Notes under the pieces: model-generated
What the model saw: only the letters and a program-made list of their open reading frames with translations
Databases searched by the model: none
Told to the model about the DNA's origin: nothing
Position numbers and translations under genes: made by a program
Shown: positions 36,144 to 44,230 of the stretch, in pieces
Layout: every line of letters starts with the position of its first letter
Position numbering within the stretch: the first letter of the stretch is position 1
NCBI GenBank assembly: GCA_030550025.1
Contig: JAUQQC010000004.1
Location: forward strand, 124,001-188,000
DNA: 64,000 nt
Direction: 5' to 3'
Source: Acidobacteriota bacterium
GTDB taxonomy: Bacteria; Acidobacteriota; Blastocatellia; HR10

Positions 36144-36845
36144 ATGAGCGAGGAGAAGACCCCGTCTGCCATGTGCGAGATGAGCGAGAAGCTCGTCGAG
36201 TATCTCTATCGGGAGCTGAGCGCCGACGAAGCGTCGGCGTTCGAGGCGCATGTGAAAGCGTGCGCGCAGTGCGCGCAAGACCTGCGCGATTTCGAGCGCG
36301 TGCGTCAGGCGCTCGCCGCGTGGCAGATCGCGCCGGCGCCACACGTGGCGCCGGAGTTTGAGAGCGGGTTGCCGCGACTGAGCTTCCAACAGGCCTTGCG
36401 GCAGCTCCTGCTCGCCATGCCAACGTGGGGGCGTGTGATCCTCGGTGGCGCGGCGGTCCTTCTGCTGCTGGCGCTCTTCAACGTCCAATTGGAGTGGACG
36501 CCCGAAGGCGGCTTTCGGTTCCGCGCCAGTCTCTTCCCGTCGCGCGCTGTGGAGCCCGCTCCTCCTTCGGAGATGTCCGCGCGAGCGCGTCAGCAGATGG
36601 AGCAGCTCATCGAGGACATGCTCCGCGACGCCGAACGGCGCCGGCAGGAAGCGCTCGCTGCGAGCTTGCGAGAGATGACCGAACGTTTGCGCCAAGAACA
36701 GCGCGCGACCTTGGCCGACTTCGTCCAGAAGTGGAATGCCGAGCAGCGCGCTCAGTGGGCCGTGCTCCTGCGCGAACTGGAGCGGCGCCGATATGGGGCG
36801 CTGACGTTCACCGATCTCTTCTTCTCCGGTCAGAATGGGAACTGA
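36144..36845 (+). CDS. Anti-sigma factor with zinc-binding ZAS domain, membrane-bound
   Basis: A 233-residue partner of the ECF sigma factor just upstream. The N-terminal cytosolic part has a ZAS-type HX3CX2C signature (AHVKACAQC, about residues 35-43), which normally holds the sigma factor inactive. A single membrane helix (ILGGAAVLLLLALFNV) leads to a periplasmic region of Arg/Gln/Glu-rich coiled coil (about 140-215) resembling periplasmic sensor stalks. The order sigma then anti-sigma then periplasmic LTXXQ protein suggests envelope-stress sensing with proteolytic or conformational release. The inducing signal cannot be read from sequence. Confidence 0.85.
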   Translation: MSEEKTPSAMCEMSEKLVEYLYRELSADEASAFEAHVKACAQCAQDLRDFERVRQALAAWQIAPAPHVAPEFESGLPRLSFQQALRQLLLAMPTWGRVILGGAAVLLLLALFNVQLEWTPEGGFRFRASLFPSRAVEPAPPSEMSARARQQMEQLIEDMLRDAERRRQEALAASLREMTERLRQEQRATLADFVQKWNAEQRAQWAVLLRELERRRYGALTFTDLFFSGQNGN

Positions 36846-36914
36846 AAGGGCCTTCGCGATCTTGCCCGTATTTCCCGCGCGCATTCGGATCGCGCGGGGG
36901 GTGGAGATGAGCTG

Positions 36915-37460
36915 ATGAGATCCGAAGTTTTCGTTCTCCTCCTTCTTCTCGGAACATGGGGAGGAACACTCGCGCAGCAGGGTGCCCAACCACCAGACCC
37001 TCTGCGGAGGGCGAACATTCCGGGCGCTGCGCCCGCCCTCGGCCCTCAGGCGCCGCAGCCGGGTCAGATCGTTCTGACCCGATTGGCCATCCTTCGCATG
37101 CTCAATTTGAGTCGGGAGCAACAGCAGCGCATCCACGAGATTCGTCAGCGCTATGCCGCGCAATTGCTAGAGCTGCGCCAAGGCGTCGAAGACCGGCGGG
37201 ATGCCTTGCGCGAAGCGATCTACGGCGAGATGCTCGATCCACAACGCGTCGAGCAAGCCTTGCGCGACTTCCTGGAGCGGCAAGCGATGCTCATTCGCTT
37301 GGAGGCGCAACTGGAGCTGGAGTTCCGGCAGGTCCTGACGCCGGAGCAACTGGCGAAGTTCCGGGAGATCCAAAGCGAAGAGTTAGCCATCCGGCGCATG
37401 CGGCGCGAGCTGCGTCAGCGTGAGGAGCGACTCCGCGAACGACTCCGACGTGGCTCCTGA
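36915..37460 (+). CDS. Periplasmic Spy/CpxP-like (LTXXQ-type) helical protein
   Basis: A 181-residue exported protein: signal peptide (SEVFVLLLLLGTWGGTLA), a Pro/Gln-rich stretch, then a helical domain with LNLSREQQQRIHEIRQRYA and VLTPEQLAKFREIQ, the paired pattern of Spy/CpxP/ZraP-like proteins, and a very Arg-rich end. Such proteins are periplasmic chaperones or metal-sensing partners of envelope stress systems, as CnrX is for CnrY/CnrH. It follows the anti-sigma gene by 69 nt on the same strand. The Met/His metal ligands typical of CnrX are not obvious. Confidence 0.75.
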   Translation: MRSEVFVLLLLLGTWGGTLAQQGAQPPDPLRRANIPGAAPALGPQAPQPGQIVLTRLAILRMLNLSREQQQRIHEIRQRYAAQLLELRQGVEDRRDALREAIYGEMLDPQRVEQALRDFLERQAMLIRLEAQLELEFRQVLTPEQLAKFREIQSEELAIRRMRRELRQREERLRERLRRGS

Positions 37461-37490
37461 AGCGCGAGGCTCCAGCGCCCGATTAGATCA

Positions 37491-38387
37491 TCAGGGTGAG
37501 CTTTGCCCCCTGAGGCGATAGAGGCGCTCTACGTCATACGTGGTGTATGGATTGTTGCTCTCCCGGACAGACCTCATGTACTGGAATTTCAAGGCTTGCG
37601 TGTCGGGATCATAGCCGGTGGCCGTCACACTGCCGGAAGTGAATTCCCGGCCGCCAGAGCCCGAGGTATACAGGTATCCGATCTCCACGACCCCATCCTC
37701 GTCGAAGTCGTCTGCGAGTCGCCCAGGAATGAAGATCATGGGACTTGGTGCGAAGTTCGGATTCGGAGGCGGGAGTAGCGTCACAAGGTATGGCTTATTC
37801 GGGAAGATCGGGCAAGGGATCCAATCCAGGATCGGTTGTCCCTCTGAATTAGTGATCTCGCACCGATCGTTAACCCACCGCTGACCTGATACCTGCCCTG
37901 TGGATATCTCGTATATCGTGGCGAGGTAAAGGCCGTTGGATTGCCGCTCAAGGGTATAGGCCAAACTCGGCGAAATCGGCCTTTCGCTCAAGATCGCTCC
38001 GCTCCCGGGGTCTCGCTCCCTGTGCCATCCTCCGCTGACCTCCACGCGATAGCTTCGGACGGTGAGCGCGCGTTGACCGGGAGCCGGGTATGGGGTGCTC
38101 GCCGCTGCCGTGCACCACTGGTAGGCAAGGAAATCATTCGAGAAGCTCGAACAGTAGTATACCGCGAACTGCTGTAAGCACTTCAGATAGGTGGGCGCGT
38201 CTCCGCTTTGTAAGTACCCAACACAGTACGCGTGAGCCTGTCGCCTCACCTGCTCAAATGGGCCAAAGGGATCGGTTTGAGCAACGGTCTCCCGGGGGAG
38301 GGCTGGTGCCGGATATGCACCCAAGGCGATGGCGAAGGCCACAACCGCGACTCCGATACGGCGTCCAGCATTCAGGCTAGCGCTCAT
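37491..38387 (-). CDS. Hypothetical cysteine-containing secreted protein
   Basis: I do not recognise a family. The product (298 residues from the ATG at 38387, chosen because AGGAGG lies 6 nt upstream) has a signal peptide (IGVAVVAFAIALGAYPAPA). The mature N-terminal part has four spaced cysteines (in HAYCVGYL, TYLKCLQQF, VYYCSSF and YQWCTAAA), and a second pair occurs in NDRCEI and IPCPIF, which could form disulfides. The remainder is beta-rich, with an acidic DDFDEDGVVEIGYLY stretch that could bind calcium. The coding sequence looks somewhat lower in GC than its neighbours, a possible sign of different ancestry. Confidence 0.7.
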   Translation of the reverse strand: MSASLNAGRRIGVAVVAFAIALGAYPAPALPRETVAQTDPFGPFEQVRRQAHAYCVGYLQSGDAPTYLKCLQQFAVYYCSSFSNDFLAYQWCTAAASTPYPAPGQRALTVRSYRVEVSGGWHRERDPGSGAILSERPISPSLAYTLERQSNGLYLATIYEISTGQVSGQRWVNDRCEITNSEGQPILDWIPCPIFPNKPYLVTLLPPPNPNFAPSPMIFIPGRLADDFDEDGVVEIGYLYTSGSGGREFTSGSVTATGYDPDTQALKFQYMRSVRESNNPYTTYDVERLYRLRGQSSP

Positions 38388-38423
38388 AGGCATCCTCCTC
38401 TCTGTGTCTGTGCGCTCCGCTAT

Positions 38424-38452
38424 GGAATAGCAAGGCTTTCGTGTTTTGTCCA
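38424..38452 (-). promoter_or_regulatory. Possible promoter of the cysteine-containing secreted protein
   Basis: Minus-strand TGGACA (38452-38447), a 17-nt spacer and TATTCC (38429-38424) preceded by TTGC, an extended -10. It lies 36 nt before the start at 38387. The -10 is weak. Confidence 0.3.
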
Positions 38453-38536
38453 TATTGGGGAGCGCGATGTGGATCGAGGTCGTTCGATCTTGTAGGGCTC
38501 GCTCCGTCCGATGCCTGGAAATTTCGGGTGGGGCCC

Positions 38537-38566
38537 TTGACGCTTCGTGCGACCATCGGCGATATT
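38537..38566 (+). promoter_or_regulatory. Promoter of the mlaE-mlaD pair
   Basis: TTGACG (38537-38542), an 18-nt spacer and GATATT (38561-38566), ending 12 nt before the ATG at 38579. This supports the short mlaE start and implies a very short leader. Confidence 0.45.
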
Positions 38567-38578
38567 TCTAAGTCGCCG

Positions 38579-39346
38579 ATGAACGCGCTCACGCTCATCC
38601 TGTACGAACTCCAGGAATCCACGCTCATGGCCTGGCGGGCGTTTCGCTCGCTCTTCACCCGGCCCCGATATTTTCGCGAGATCGTCAATCAGATGGATCT
38701 GATTGGCGTCGGGAGCCTTGTCATCGTGCTGCTGACGGGGTTCTTCACGGGGGCCGTGCTCGCGCTGCAGACGGGCACGACGATGGCCTCGCTTGGGGCG
38801 AAGGGGTTCACGGGGCGGTTAGTCGCGACGTCACTGGTGCGGGAGTTGGGGCCAGTGCTCACCTCGCTGATGGTCGCCGGACGCGTCGGATCCGGGATTG
38901 CAGCGGAGTTGGGCTCGATGCTCGTGAGCGATCAGATTGACGCCATGCGAGCTTTGGGGACGGATCCGATCCGCAAGCTCGTCATGCCCCGTATGGTCGC
39001 GTTGCTGGTGATGGTCCCTGCGCTGACGGTGATCGCCATCATCGTGGGGACGGGAGGGGGATTGGTCGTCGCCATCACGCTGCTCGGATTGCCGTATGCG
39101 CAGTACGTTAGCTCGGCCAAGGAGGCCTTTAAGCTGAATGATCTGACCGGGAGCTTGATCAAGGCGCTCATCTTTGGCTTCATCATCGCCGTCGTCGGCT
39201 GCCGCAGTGGGCTGAAGACGACCGGCGGTACGGTCGGCGTGGGACGTTCGACGACGCAGTCGGTCGTCGTGGCCTCGATCCTGATCCTGGTGGCCGACTT
39301 CTTCATCACGCGAGCCTTGCAGATCTTCCTACCGCCGGGCCAGTGA
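38579..39346 (+). CDS. mlaE: MlaE-family ABC transporter permease (lipid transport)
   Basis: A 255-residue membrane permease of the MlaE/YrbE family, part of ABC systems moving phospholipids or other lipids between the inner and outer membranes. Typical segments are VLLTGFFTGAVLALQTG, SLVRELGPVLTSLMVAGRVGSGIAAELGSM and DQIDAMRALGTDPI, then TVIAIIVGTGGGLVVAI and the C-terminal GVGRSTTQSVV. The ATG at 38579 is preferred over an upstream frame because it gives family length and sits just after a promoter. The MCE-domain gene follows after 85 nt. The usual ATPase gene mlaF is not adjacent and not elsewhere in the window. Confidence 0.92.
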   Translation: MNALTLILYELQESTLMAWRAFRSLFTRPRYFREIVNQMDLIGVGSLVIVLLTGFFTGAVLALQTGTTMASLGAKGFTGRLVATSLVRELGPVLTSLMVAGRVGSGIAAELGSMLVSDQIDAMRALGTDPIRKLVMPRMVALLVMVPALTVIAIIVGTGGGLVVAITLLGLPYAQYVSSAKEAFKLNDLTGSLIKALIFGFIIAVVGCRSGLKTTGGTVGVGRSTTQSVVVASILILVADFFITRALQIFLPPGQ

Positions 39347-39431
39347 GCGTGGGAGGAAGTTTCTGGAGGTCTCGCGCGACGGCTCCTTGTGCGGAGACGT
39401 TCGCGCTAGGCCTCGAATGAGGAGGCGCGCT

Positions 39432-40544
39432 ATGGCCACACGAAAGAAAGTGACGCTCGCCGATCTGAAGGTCGGGATCCTCGTGCTCGCGTCGTTGGTG
39501 TTTTTGATCTTCATGATCCTGACGGCCAGCGGCGGAATCGCGCTCTTCGAGGAGGAGTTCATCGTCAAGGCGCGCGTCGCGGAGGTGGATGGGCTCATTC
39601 CCGGGAACGAGGTGCGGCTGGCCGGATATCGCATCGGGAACGTGAAAGAGGTGCGCTTTGCGCCGGAACTCCCCGATCGGCCTGAGGACCCGAATACCAT
39701 CGAGATCATCATGCGCGTGGATCCGAAAATCGCCCGCGAGCGTATCCGTTCGGACTCCGTGGTGACCCTCGGATCAATTGGTCTTTTGGGCGATAAGGTT
39801 GTGGAGATCACACCGGGGACGAAACACGGTGCTCCGATTCAGAGCGGCGCATATTTGCGGAGCACGCCGGGGACGAACATCCGGAAGATCATCTCCGGTG
39901 TGGATCCCCTGGTCGCTGATTTGGCCGATACGGCCGAGCAGATCAAGCGCCTGGTCGCAGGGATCAACGAGGGGCAGGGGACGCTCGGCAAGCTCATCCG
40001 CGACCCGAAGCTCTATCAGGATATTGACCGCACGGTCCTCGAGGCGCAAGAATTGGTCCGCCGTATCCGAGAGGGCGAAGGGACGGTCGGTAAGCTCATC
40101 AATGATCCTACCCTCTATGCGGATTTGAAGCGGACGTTGACCCGGTTGGAGCAGCTCACGCGTGATCTGCGCGAGGGGCAGGGGACGATCGCCCGACTCA
40201 TTCGCGAGCCGGACCTCTACGAGAAGCTGGACCGCACGATGACGCGCCTGGATGAGATCGCCGCGCGCGTGGATGTCGTCGCCGCGCGCATCGAGCGCGG
40301 GGAGGGGACGATCGGACGGTTGATCAACGATCCGACGCTGCATGAGGAGACTAAGGCGACGATCACCAACATCAAGAACATCACCGAGCGAATGGACAAC
40401 GGCGAGGGGACGTTCGGCGCTCTGCTGCACGATCGTCAGCTCTATAACAACCTGAATGCGCTCTCGTCCGAACTGGTTCGGTTGATCTACGACTTCCGGC
40501 AAAATCCGGGACGATTCTTGCGCATCAAGGTCTCCCTCTTCTGA
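39432..40544 (+). CDS. mlaD: MlaD/MCE-domain lipid-transport protein with C-terminal repeats
   Basis: A 370-residue MCE protein: an N-terminal membrane anchor (VGILVLASLVFLIFMILTA) and an MCE domain (about 45-140, with VAEVDGLIPGNEVRLAGYRIG and VTLGSIGLLGDKVVEI) that binds lipid for the MlaE permease. The C-terminal half carries five copies of a G(E/Q)GT motif followed by a leucine-rich stretch ending LY (starting at residues 181, 215, 249, 290 and 324), forming a helical region. Repeats of this type are seen in MCE proteins of several phyla and may build a needle or extended channel. The ATG at 39432 follows TGAGGAGGCGCGCT. The protein is predicted to face the periplasm. Confidence 0.92.
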   Translation: MATRKKVTLADLKVGILVLASLVFLIFMILTASGGIALFEEEFIVKARVAEVDGLIPGNEVRLAGYRIGNVKEVRFAPELPDRPEDPNTIEIIMRVDPKIARERIRSDSVVTLGSIGLLGDKVVEITPGTKHGAPIQSGAYLRSTPGTNIRKIISGVDPLVADLADTAEQIKRLVAGINEGQGTLGKLIRDPKLYQDIDRTVLEAQELVRRIREGEGTVGKLINDPTLYADLKRTLTRLEQLTRDLREGQGTIARLIREPDLYEKLDRTMTRLDEIAARVDVVAARIERGEGTIGRLINDPTLHEETKATITNIKNITERMDNGEGTFGALLHDRQLYNNLNALSSELVRLIYDFRQNPGRFLRIKVSLF

Positions 40545-40594
40545 GGGGAGGAGCGTCGCGCCGAGAGCGCAGATCTCTTGCGAAGGAGGGGATT

Positions 40595-41635
40595 ATGAGG
40601 CGGAAGTGGATCGGCAGTCTCATTGCCGCCGTGGCGATCATCATCGTGGGAGTGATCGTCTACCAATGGCGATCTGGGAAGGCGGAGTTCGAGCCGGAGA
40701 TTTTGCCGTTGCCGGAGGGACTCCGGGGCTATGAGGCGATGAAGATCCCGCCGGACAATCCGATGACGCCGGAGAAGGTGGCGCTCGGTCGCCAGCTCTT
40801 CTTCGATAAGCGACTGAGCGCCGACGAGTCGCGTTCCTGCTATTCCTGCCATCTCAATGAGAAAGGGTTGAGCGATGGATTGCCCACCTCCGTGGGCGCG
40901 CTCGGCAAGCGCTTGCCGCGCAACAGCCCGACGCTCTGGAACATCGGTTACCACCACGAGTTCTATTGGGATGGGCGAGCGCCGACGCTGGAGAAGCAGA
41001 TCTTGGCGGCGTGGACCGGAGCGAACATGAGCGGCAAGCCCGAGGAGGTAGCGGCCAAGCTGAATCAGATCGAGGGGTATCGGCGGCAGTTCCGCAAGGT
41101 CTTCGGCACGGATGCCACGCCCGACGCCATCGTCAAAGCTCTGGCCGCGTATACGCGCACGATCATCGGCGGGAACACGGCCTGGGATCGCTGGCGCGCG
41201 GGCGATGAGAACGCCCTTAGCGAGGAGGCGAAGCGCGGGTGGGAGGTCTTCCAACGGATCGGGTGCACGAATTGTCACGATGGCTTGCTCTTCACCGATC
41301 TGCAGTATCACAACGTAGGGATCGGCATGGACAAGCCGAATCCCGACCTTGGGCGGTACAACGTCACCAAGCAGGACAGAGATCGGGGCGCCTTCAAGAC
41401 GCCCACGCTGCGGGATGTGGCCCGATCAGCCCCGTACTTTCACGATGGAAGTGTGGCGACGCTCGAAGAGGCCGTGGACATCATGTTGGCCGGGGGGAAG
41501 CCGAATCCTTGGCTCGATCGCGCGAATTTGAAACCGGCAAAGATCACTCCCGAGGAGCGGCGAGCGCTCCTGGCCTTCTTGCGCTCATTGACCGAGGAGG
41601 GGGGATTGAAAGAGCCGCGGCTCCCGCAGAAGTGA
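40595..41635 (+). CDS. Di-haem cytochrome c peroxidase (CCP/MauG family)
   Basis: Periplasmic peroxidase reducing hydrogen peroxide with electrons from cytochromes, or a MauG-like oxidant. The 346-residue protein has an N-terminal membrane anchor or signal (WIGSLIAAVAIIIVGVIVY) and two c-type haem sites, CYSCH (82-86) and CTNCH (224-228), in the usual spacing, with family landmarks ALGRQLFFDKRLS, RNSPTLWNIGYH, WDGRAPTLEKQ and FKTPTLRDVARSAPYFHDGS. The ATG follows AAGGAGGGGATT. No partner gene is adjacent, and cytochrome c maturation genes are not in the window. Confidence 0.93.
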   Translation: MRRKWIGSLIAAVAIIIVGVIVYQWRSGKAEFEPEILPLPEGLRGYEAMKIPPDNPMTPEKVALGRQLFFDKRLSADESRSCYSCHLNEKGLSDGLPTSVGALGKRLPRNSPTLWNIGYHHEFYWDGRAPTLEKQILAAWTGANMSGKPEEVAAKLNQIEGYRRQFRKVFGTDATPDAIVKALAAYTRTIIGGNTAWDRWRAGDENALSEEAKRGWEVFQRIGCTNCHDGLLFTDLQYHNVGIGMDKPNPDLGRYNVTKQDRDRGAFKTPTLRDVARSAPYFHDGSVATLEEAVDIMLAGGKPNPWLDRANLKPAKITPEERRALLAFLRSLTEEGGLKEPRLPQK

Positions 41636-41647
41636 GTCTCAGCGGTC

Positions 41648-42883
41648 TCACGGGATCACGCCGAAGCGTCGGCCGACTTTACGAAACGCATCGAGCGCGC
41701 GGTCCAGATGCTCGCGCGTGTGTGCGGCCGAGATCTGTGCCCGCAAGCGTGCCTCTCCTTTCGGCACGACCGGATACCAAAGCCCCTTGATATAGACGCC
41801 CTCTTTGAGCAGCTCCACACTCATGTCCATAGCGAGCGCCGCCTCGCCGAGCATGATCGGGACGATCGGGTGCGTGCCTTCCAGGATCGTGTAGCCGAGG
41901 TTCTTGATCTCCCGGCGGAAATAGGCCGTGTTCTCATGCAGCCGCTCGACAAGTGATGTATCGGTCATCAAGATGTTCAGCGCTTCGATCGAGCCCATGA
42001 CGACGGCCGGGGGCATCGTGTTGGAGAACGTATAGGGGCGCGACTTCTGACGCAGCAGCTCAATCAACTCGCGTTTACCGGCGATGAACCCTCCGCAGGC
42101 ACCGCCGAGGGCTTTGCCGAACGTCCCGGTGATGACGTCCACCTGCCCGAAGACGCCCAACGCTTCTGCCGTCCCGCGCCCGCGCGGACCGAGCACGCCT
42201 GTCGCGTGGGAATCATCCACGAAAAGGAGCGCGTTGTGCCGCCGGGCGAGCGCGATCAATTCGGGCAGCGGCGCCAGATCGCCTTCCATCGAGAAGACGC
42301 CATCGGTGGCGATGATCTTGATTCGATACCCCTCCTTCTCATCGGCCTCCAGCATCTCGCGCAACTGCGCGACATTTCGATGGGGGTAGACCTTCGCTTC
42401 GGTCGTGCGCGCGATGATGCGGCAAAGACGAATGCCATCAATGATGCTCGCATGATTGAGCTGATCGCTGTAGATGACGTCCCGATAGTTCGCCAGGCCG
42501 AAGTCGTTCGCCAGCAGCCCGGCGAAAAACGCCTCGTTCGCCGCGAAGCAGGAGGAGTGCAGCACAGCGTCCTCGCAGCCGACGAATTCGGCGATCTTCT
42601 GTTCCAGCTCCAGGTGAATTTTCTGCGTACCACAGATGAAGCGGACCGAGGCTAAGCCGTAGCCGTATTCGCGCAGCCCACGCAGGGCTGCCTCTTTCAC
42701 TTTCGGGTGATTGGAGAGGCCGAGATAATTGTTCGAGGCGAGCATCACGACCTCGCGCCCGTCCACGCGCACGACGCCATCCTGCTCGCTCTCGATCGGG
42801 ACCTCGAATTTGTACGTCTTGCTCGCTTTGATCTGTTCGATCTCGCGGGCGATGAGCGCGTAGAGTTCGTGGATGGTGGCCAT
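41648..42883 (-). CDS. kbl: Glycine C-acetyltransferase (2-amino-3-ketobutyrate CoA ligase)
   Basis: PLP enzyme cleaving 2-amino-3-ketobutyrate with CoA to glycine and acetyl-CoA. The 411-residue protein is a typical alpha-oxoamine synthase: [58 protein letters not shown], and the PLP lysine in [15 protein letters not shown]. It lies 31 nt after tdh on the same strand; the pair is the classical threonine-degradation operon, Tdh supplying its substrate. A downstream convergence with the peroxidase gene leaves only 12 nt. Confidence 0.94.
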   Translation of the reverse strand: MATIHELYALIAREIEQIKASKTYKFEVPIESEQDGVVRVDGREVVMLASNNYLGLSNHPKVKEAALRGLREYGYGLASVRFICGTQKIHLELEQKIAEFVGCEDAVLHSSCFAANEAFFAGLLANDFGLANYRDVIYSDQLNHASIIDGIRLCRIIARTTEAKVYPHRNVAQLREMLEADEKEGYRIKIIATDGVFSMEGDLAPLPELIALARRHNALLFVDDSHATGVLGPRGRGTAEALGVFGQVDVITGTFGKALGGACGGFIAGKRELIELLRQKSRPYTFSNTMPPAVVMGSIEALNILMTDTSLVERLHENTAYFRREIKNLGYTILEGTHPIVPIMLGEAALAMDMSVELLKEGVYIKGLWYPVVPKGEARLRAQISAAHTREHLDRALDAFRKVGRRFGVIP

Positions 42884-42914
42884 AGCCTCCTCCTCACTCT
42901 CTCCCGACGGCCTT

Positions 42915-44078
42915 TCATCCGGCGAAGTCGTTCGGATTCGGGGTGAAGATGAGCTTCATCGCGTGACCAGCGAGCAGCGTTTGAAACGCCTCCTCGTATT
43001 CGCTCAATCGGTACGCGCGCGGAGCGACGAGCCAGCTCAGCTTCTCCTTGAGGCCCAATCGATCACTCCGCAGCAGCTTCAGCATCGTCTCCCAGGTATC
43101 GAATAAGCGCCGACCGAAGACCCCCTTGATCGTGACCCCCTTCCACACGACGAAGTTGGCGAAGTCAAAGAGGACGGGCTCCTTCGGAATCCCCAACAGC
43201 ACGACCGTCCCGCCATTGCGCACCAGCTCGAAGGCGTCCCGATAGGCAGATGGAGAGCCGGACATCTCCAGGACGACGTCCACGCCTTGGGCTCCTTTCT
43301 CCACGCGGCGCACCTCGCGATACAATTCCGCGACCGAATGGGCGACGTCAAAGCAGAAATCGGCGCCGAAGGCTCTGGCCAGCTCGAAGCGGTGCTCGAC
43401 GTCTACCTTCTCCGTGACGTAGATGCGCGTGGCCCCATAGATGCGGGCCAGCAACGTCGCCATTAATCCAAGCGGTCCCAGCCCCAGAATCGCGACGCTC
43501 TTGCCCCCCACCTCAGCCGTCTGGATCGTATGCACGGCATTCCCCAAAGCATCCAGGAACGCGCCCAGTCGCGGAGGGATCTCCGAGAGATCGCCGCGCT
43601 TGCCGAGCAAGATCACATTCCGGCGGGGGACGACGACATATTGTGCGTAACAGCCGTCCAGATGCACCCCTTTCACCCGCACGTTCACGCAGATGTGCTC
43701 GTTCCCCGTTCGGCAGAGCGTGCAGTGTCCACACGGGATGTGCATCTCCGCCGTCACGTAGTCGCCTCGCTCCACGACGAGATCCGAACGCAAGCCGAGA
43801 GCGTGCAGCGCTTCCGCGTCCTCCCCTACGTCTTCGACGATGCCACAGAATTCGTGGCCGATGATGATGGGCCGATAGGCCTGCGGTCCATCGAGATACC
43901 GTTGCATCTCCTCAATGATGGCCGGATTCTGCGTGCTCAGATAAATGCTCTTATCGGTGCCACAGACGGAGGCGGCCAGGACTTTGATCTTCACTTCTCC
44001 GTGTCCGACCTCCGGCTCCGGCACTTCCGTCCAAGTCAGGCCGTCGGTGTAGAGATCATCTTTCTTCAAGCATTCCAT
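42915..44078 (-). CDS. tdh: L-threonine 3-dehydrogenase-like zinc alcohol dehydrogenase
   Basis: Medium-chain dehydrogenase oxidising L-threonine to 2-amino-3-ketobutyrate with NAD+. The catalytic zinc region [12 protein letters not shown] and [14 protein letters not shown], the structural-zinc cluster [15 protein letters not shown], and the nucleotide fold [15 protein letters not shown] are all present in 387 residues. Assignment as Tdh rests on the coupling to kbl (31 nt downstream); on sequence alone other sorbitol/butanediol dehydrogenases are possible. It has a good promoter (TATAAT, 17-nt spacer) and is divergent from the UbiB kinase gene. Confidence 0.9.
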   Translation of the reverse strand: MECLKKDDLYTDGLTWTEVPEPEVGHGEVKIKVLAASVCGTDKSIYLSTQNPAIIEEMQRYLDGPQAYRPIIIGHEFCGIVEDVGEDAEALHALGLRSDLVVERGDYVTAEMHIPCGHCTLCRTGNEHICVNVRVKGVHLDGCYAQYVVVPRRNVILLGKRGDLSEIPPRLGAFLDALGNAVHTIQTAEVGGKSVAILGLGPLGLMATLLARIYGATRIYVTEKVDVEHRFELARAFGADFCFDVAHSVAELYREVRRVEKGAQGVDVVLEMSGSPSAYRDAFELVRNGGTVVLLGIPKEPVLFDFANFVVWKGVTIKGVFGRRLFDTWETMLKLLRSDRLGLKEKLSWLVAPRAYRLSEYEEAFQTLLAGHAMKLIFTPNPNDFAG

Positions 44079-44119
44079 GCGTCATCATCGCTCCTGTTTG
44101 CTCTCCCTCCCCCCGCAGA

Positions 44120-44148
44120 ATTATAAGGGGGAGCGCGCGAAAAGCCAA
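44120..44148 (-). promoter_or_regulatory. Sigma-70 promoter of tdh-kbl
   Basis: Minus-strand TTGGCT (44148-44143), a 17-nt spacer and perfect TATAAT (44125-44120), 41 nt before the tdh ATG at 44078. Confidence 0.55.
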
Positions 44149-44187
44149 TGGGGTCACCGATCGGGTGCTCGTCGAGGGTTTTCGAGG

Positions 44188-44193
44188 TATACT
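44188..44193 (+). promoter_or_regulatory. Possible -10 of the UbiB-family kinase gene
   Basis: TATACT lies 37 nt before the chosen GTG start. No convincing -35 is seen 16-18 nt upstream. Divergent from the tdh promoter in the same 150-nt gap. Confidence 0.35.
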
Positions 44194-44230
44194 TGTGGGC
44201 TTGTCTCAACACATGAGGAGGAATGGCCGC

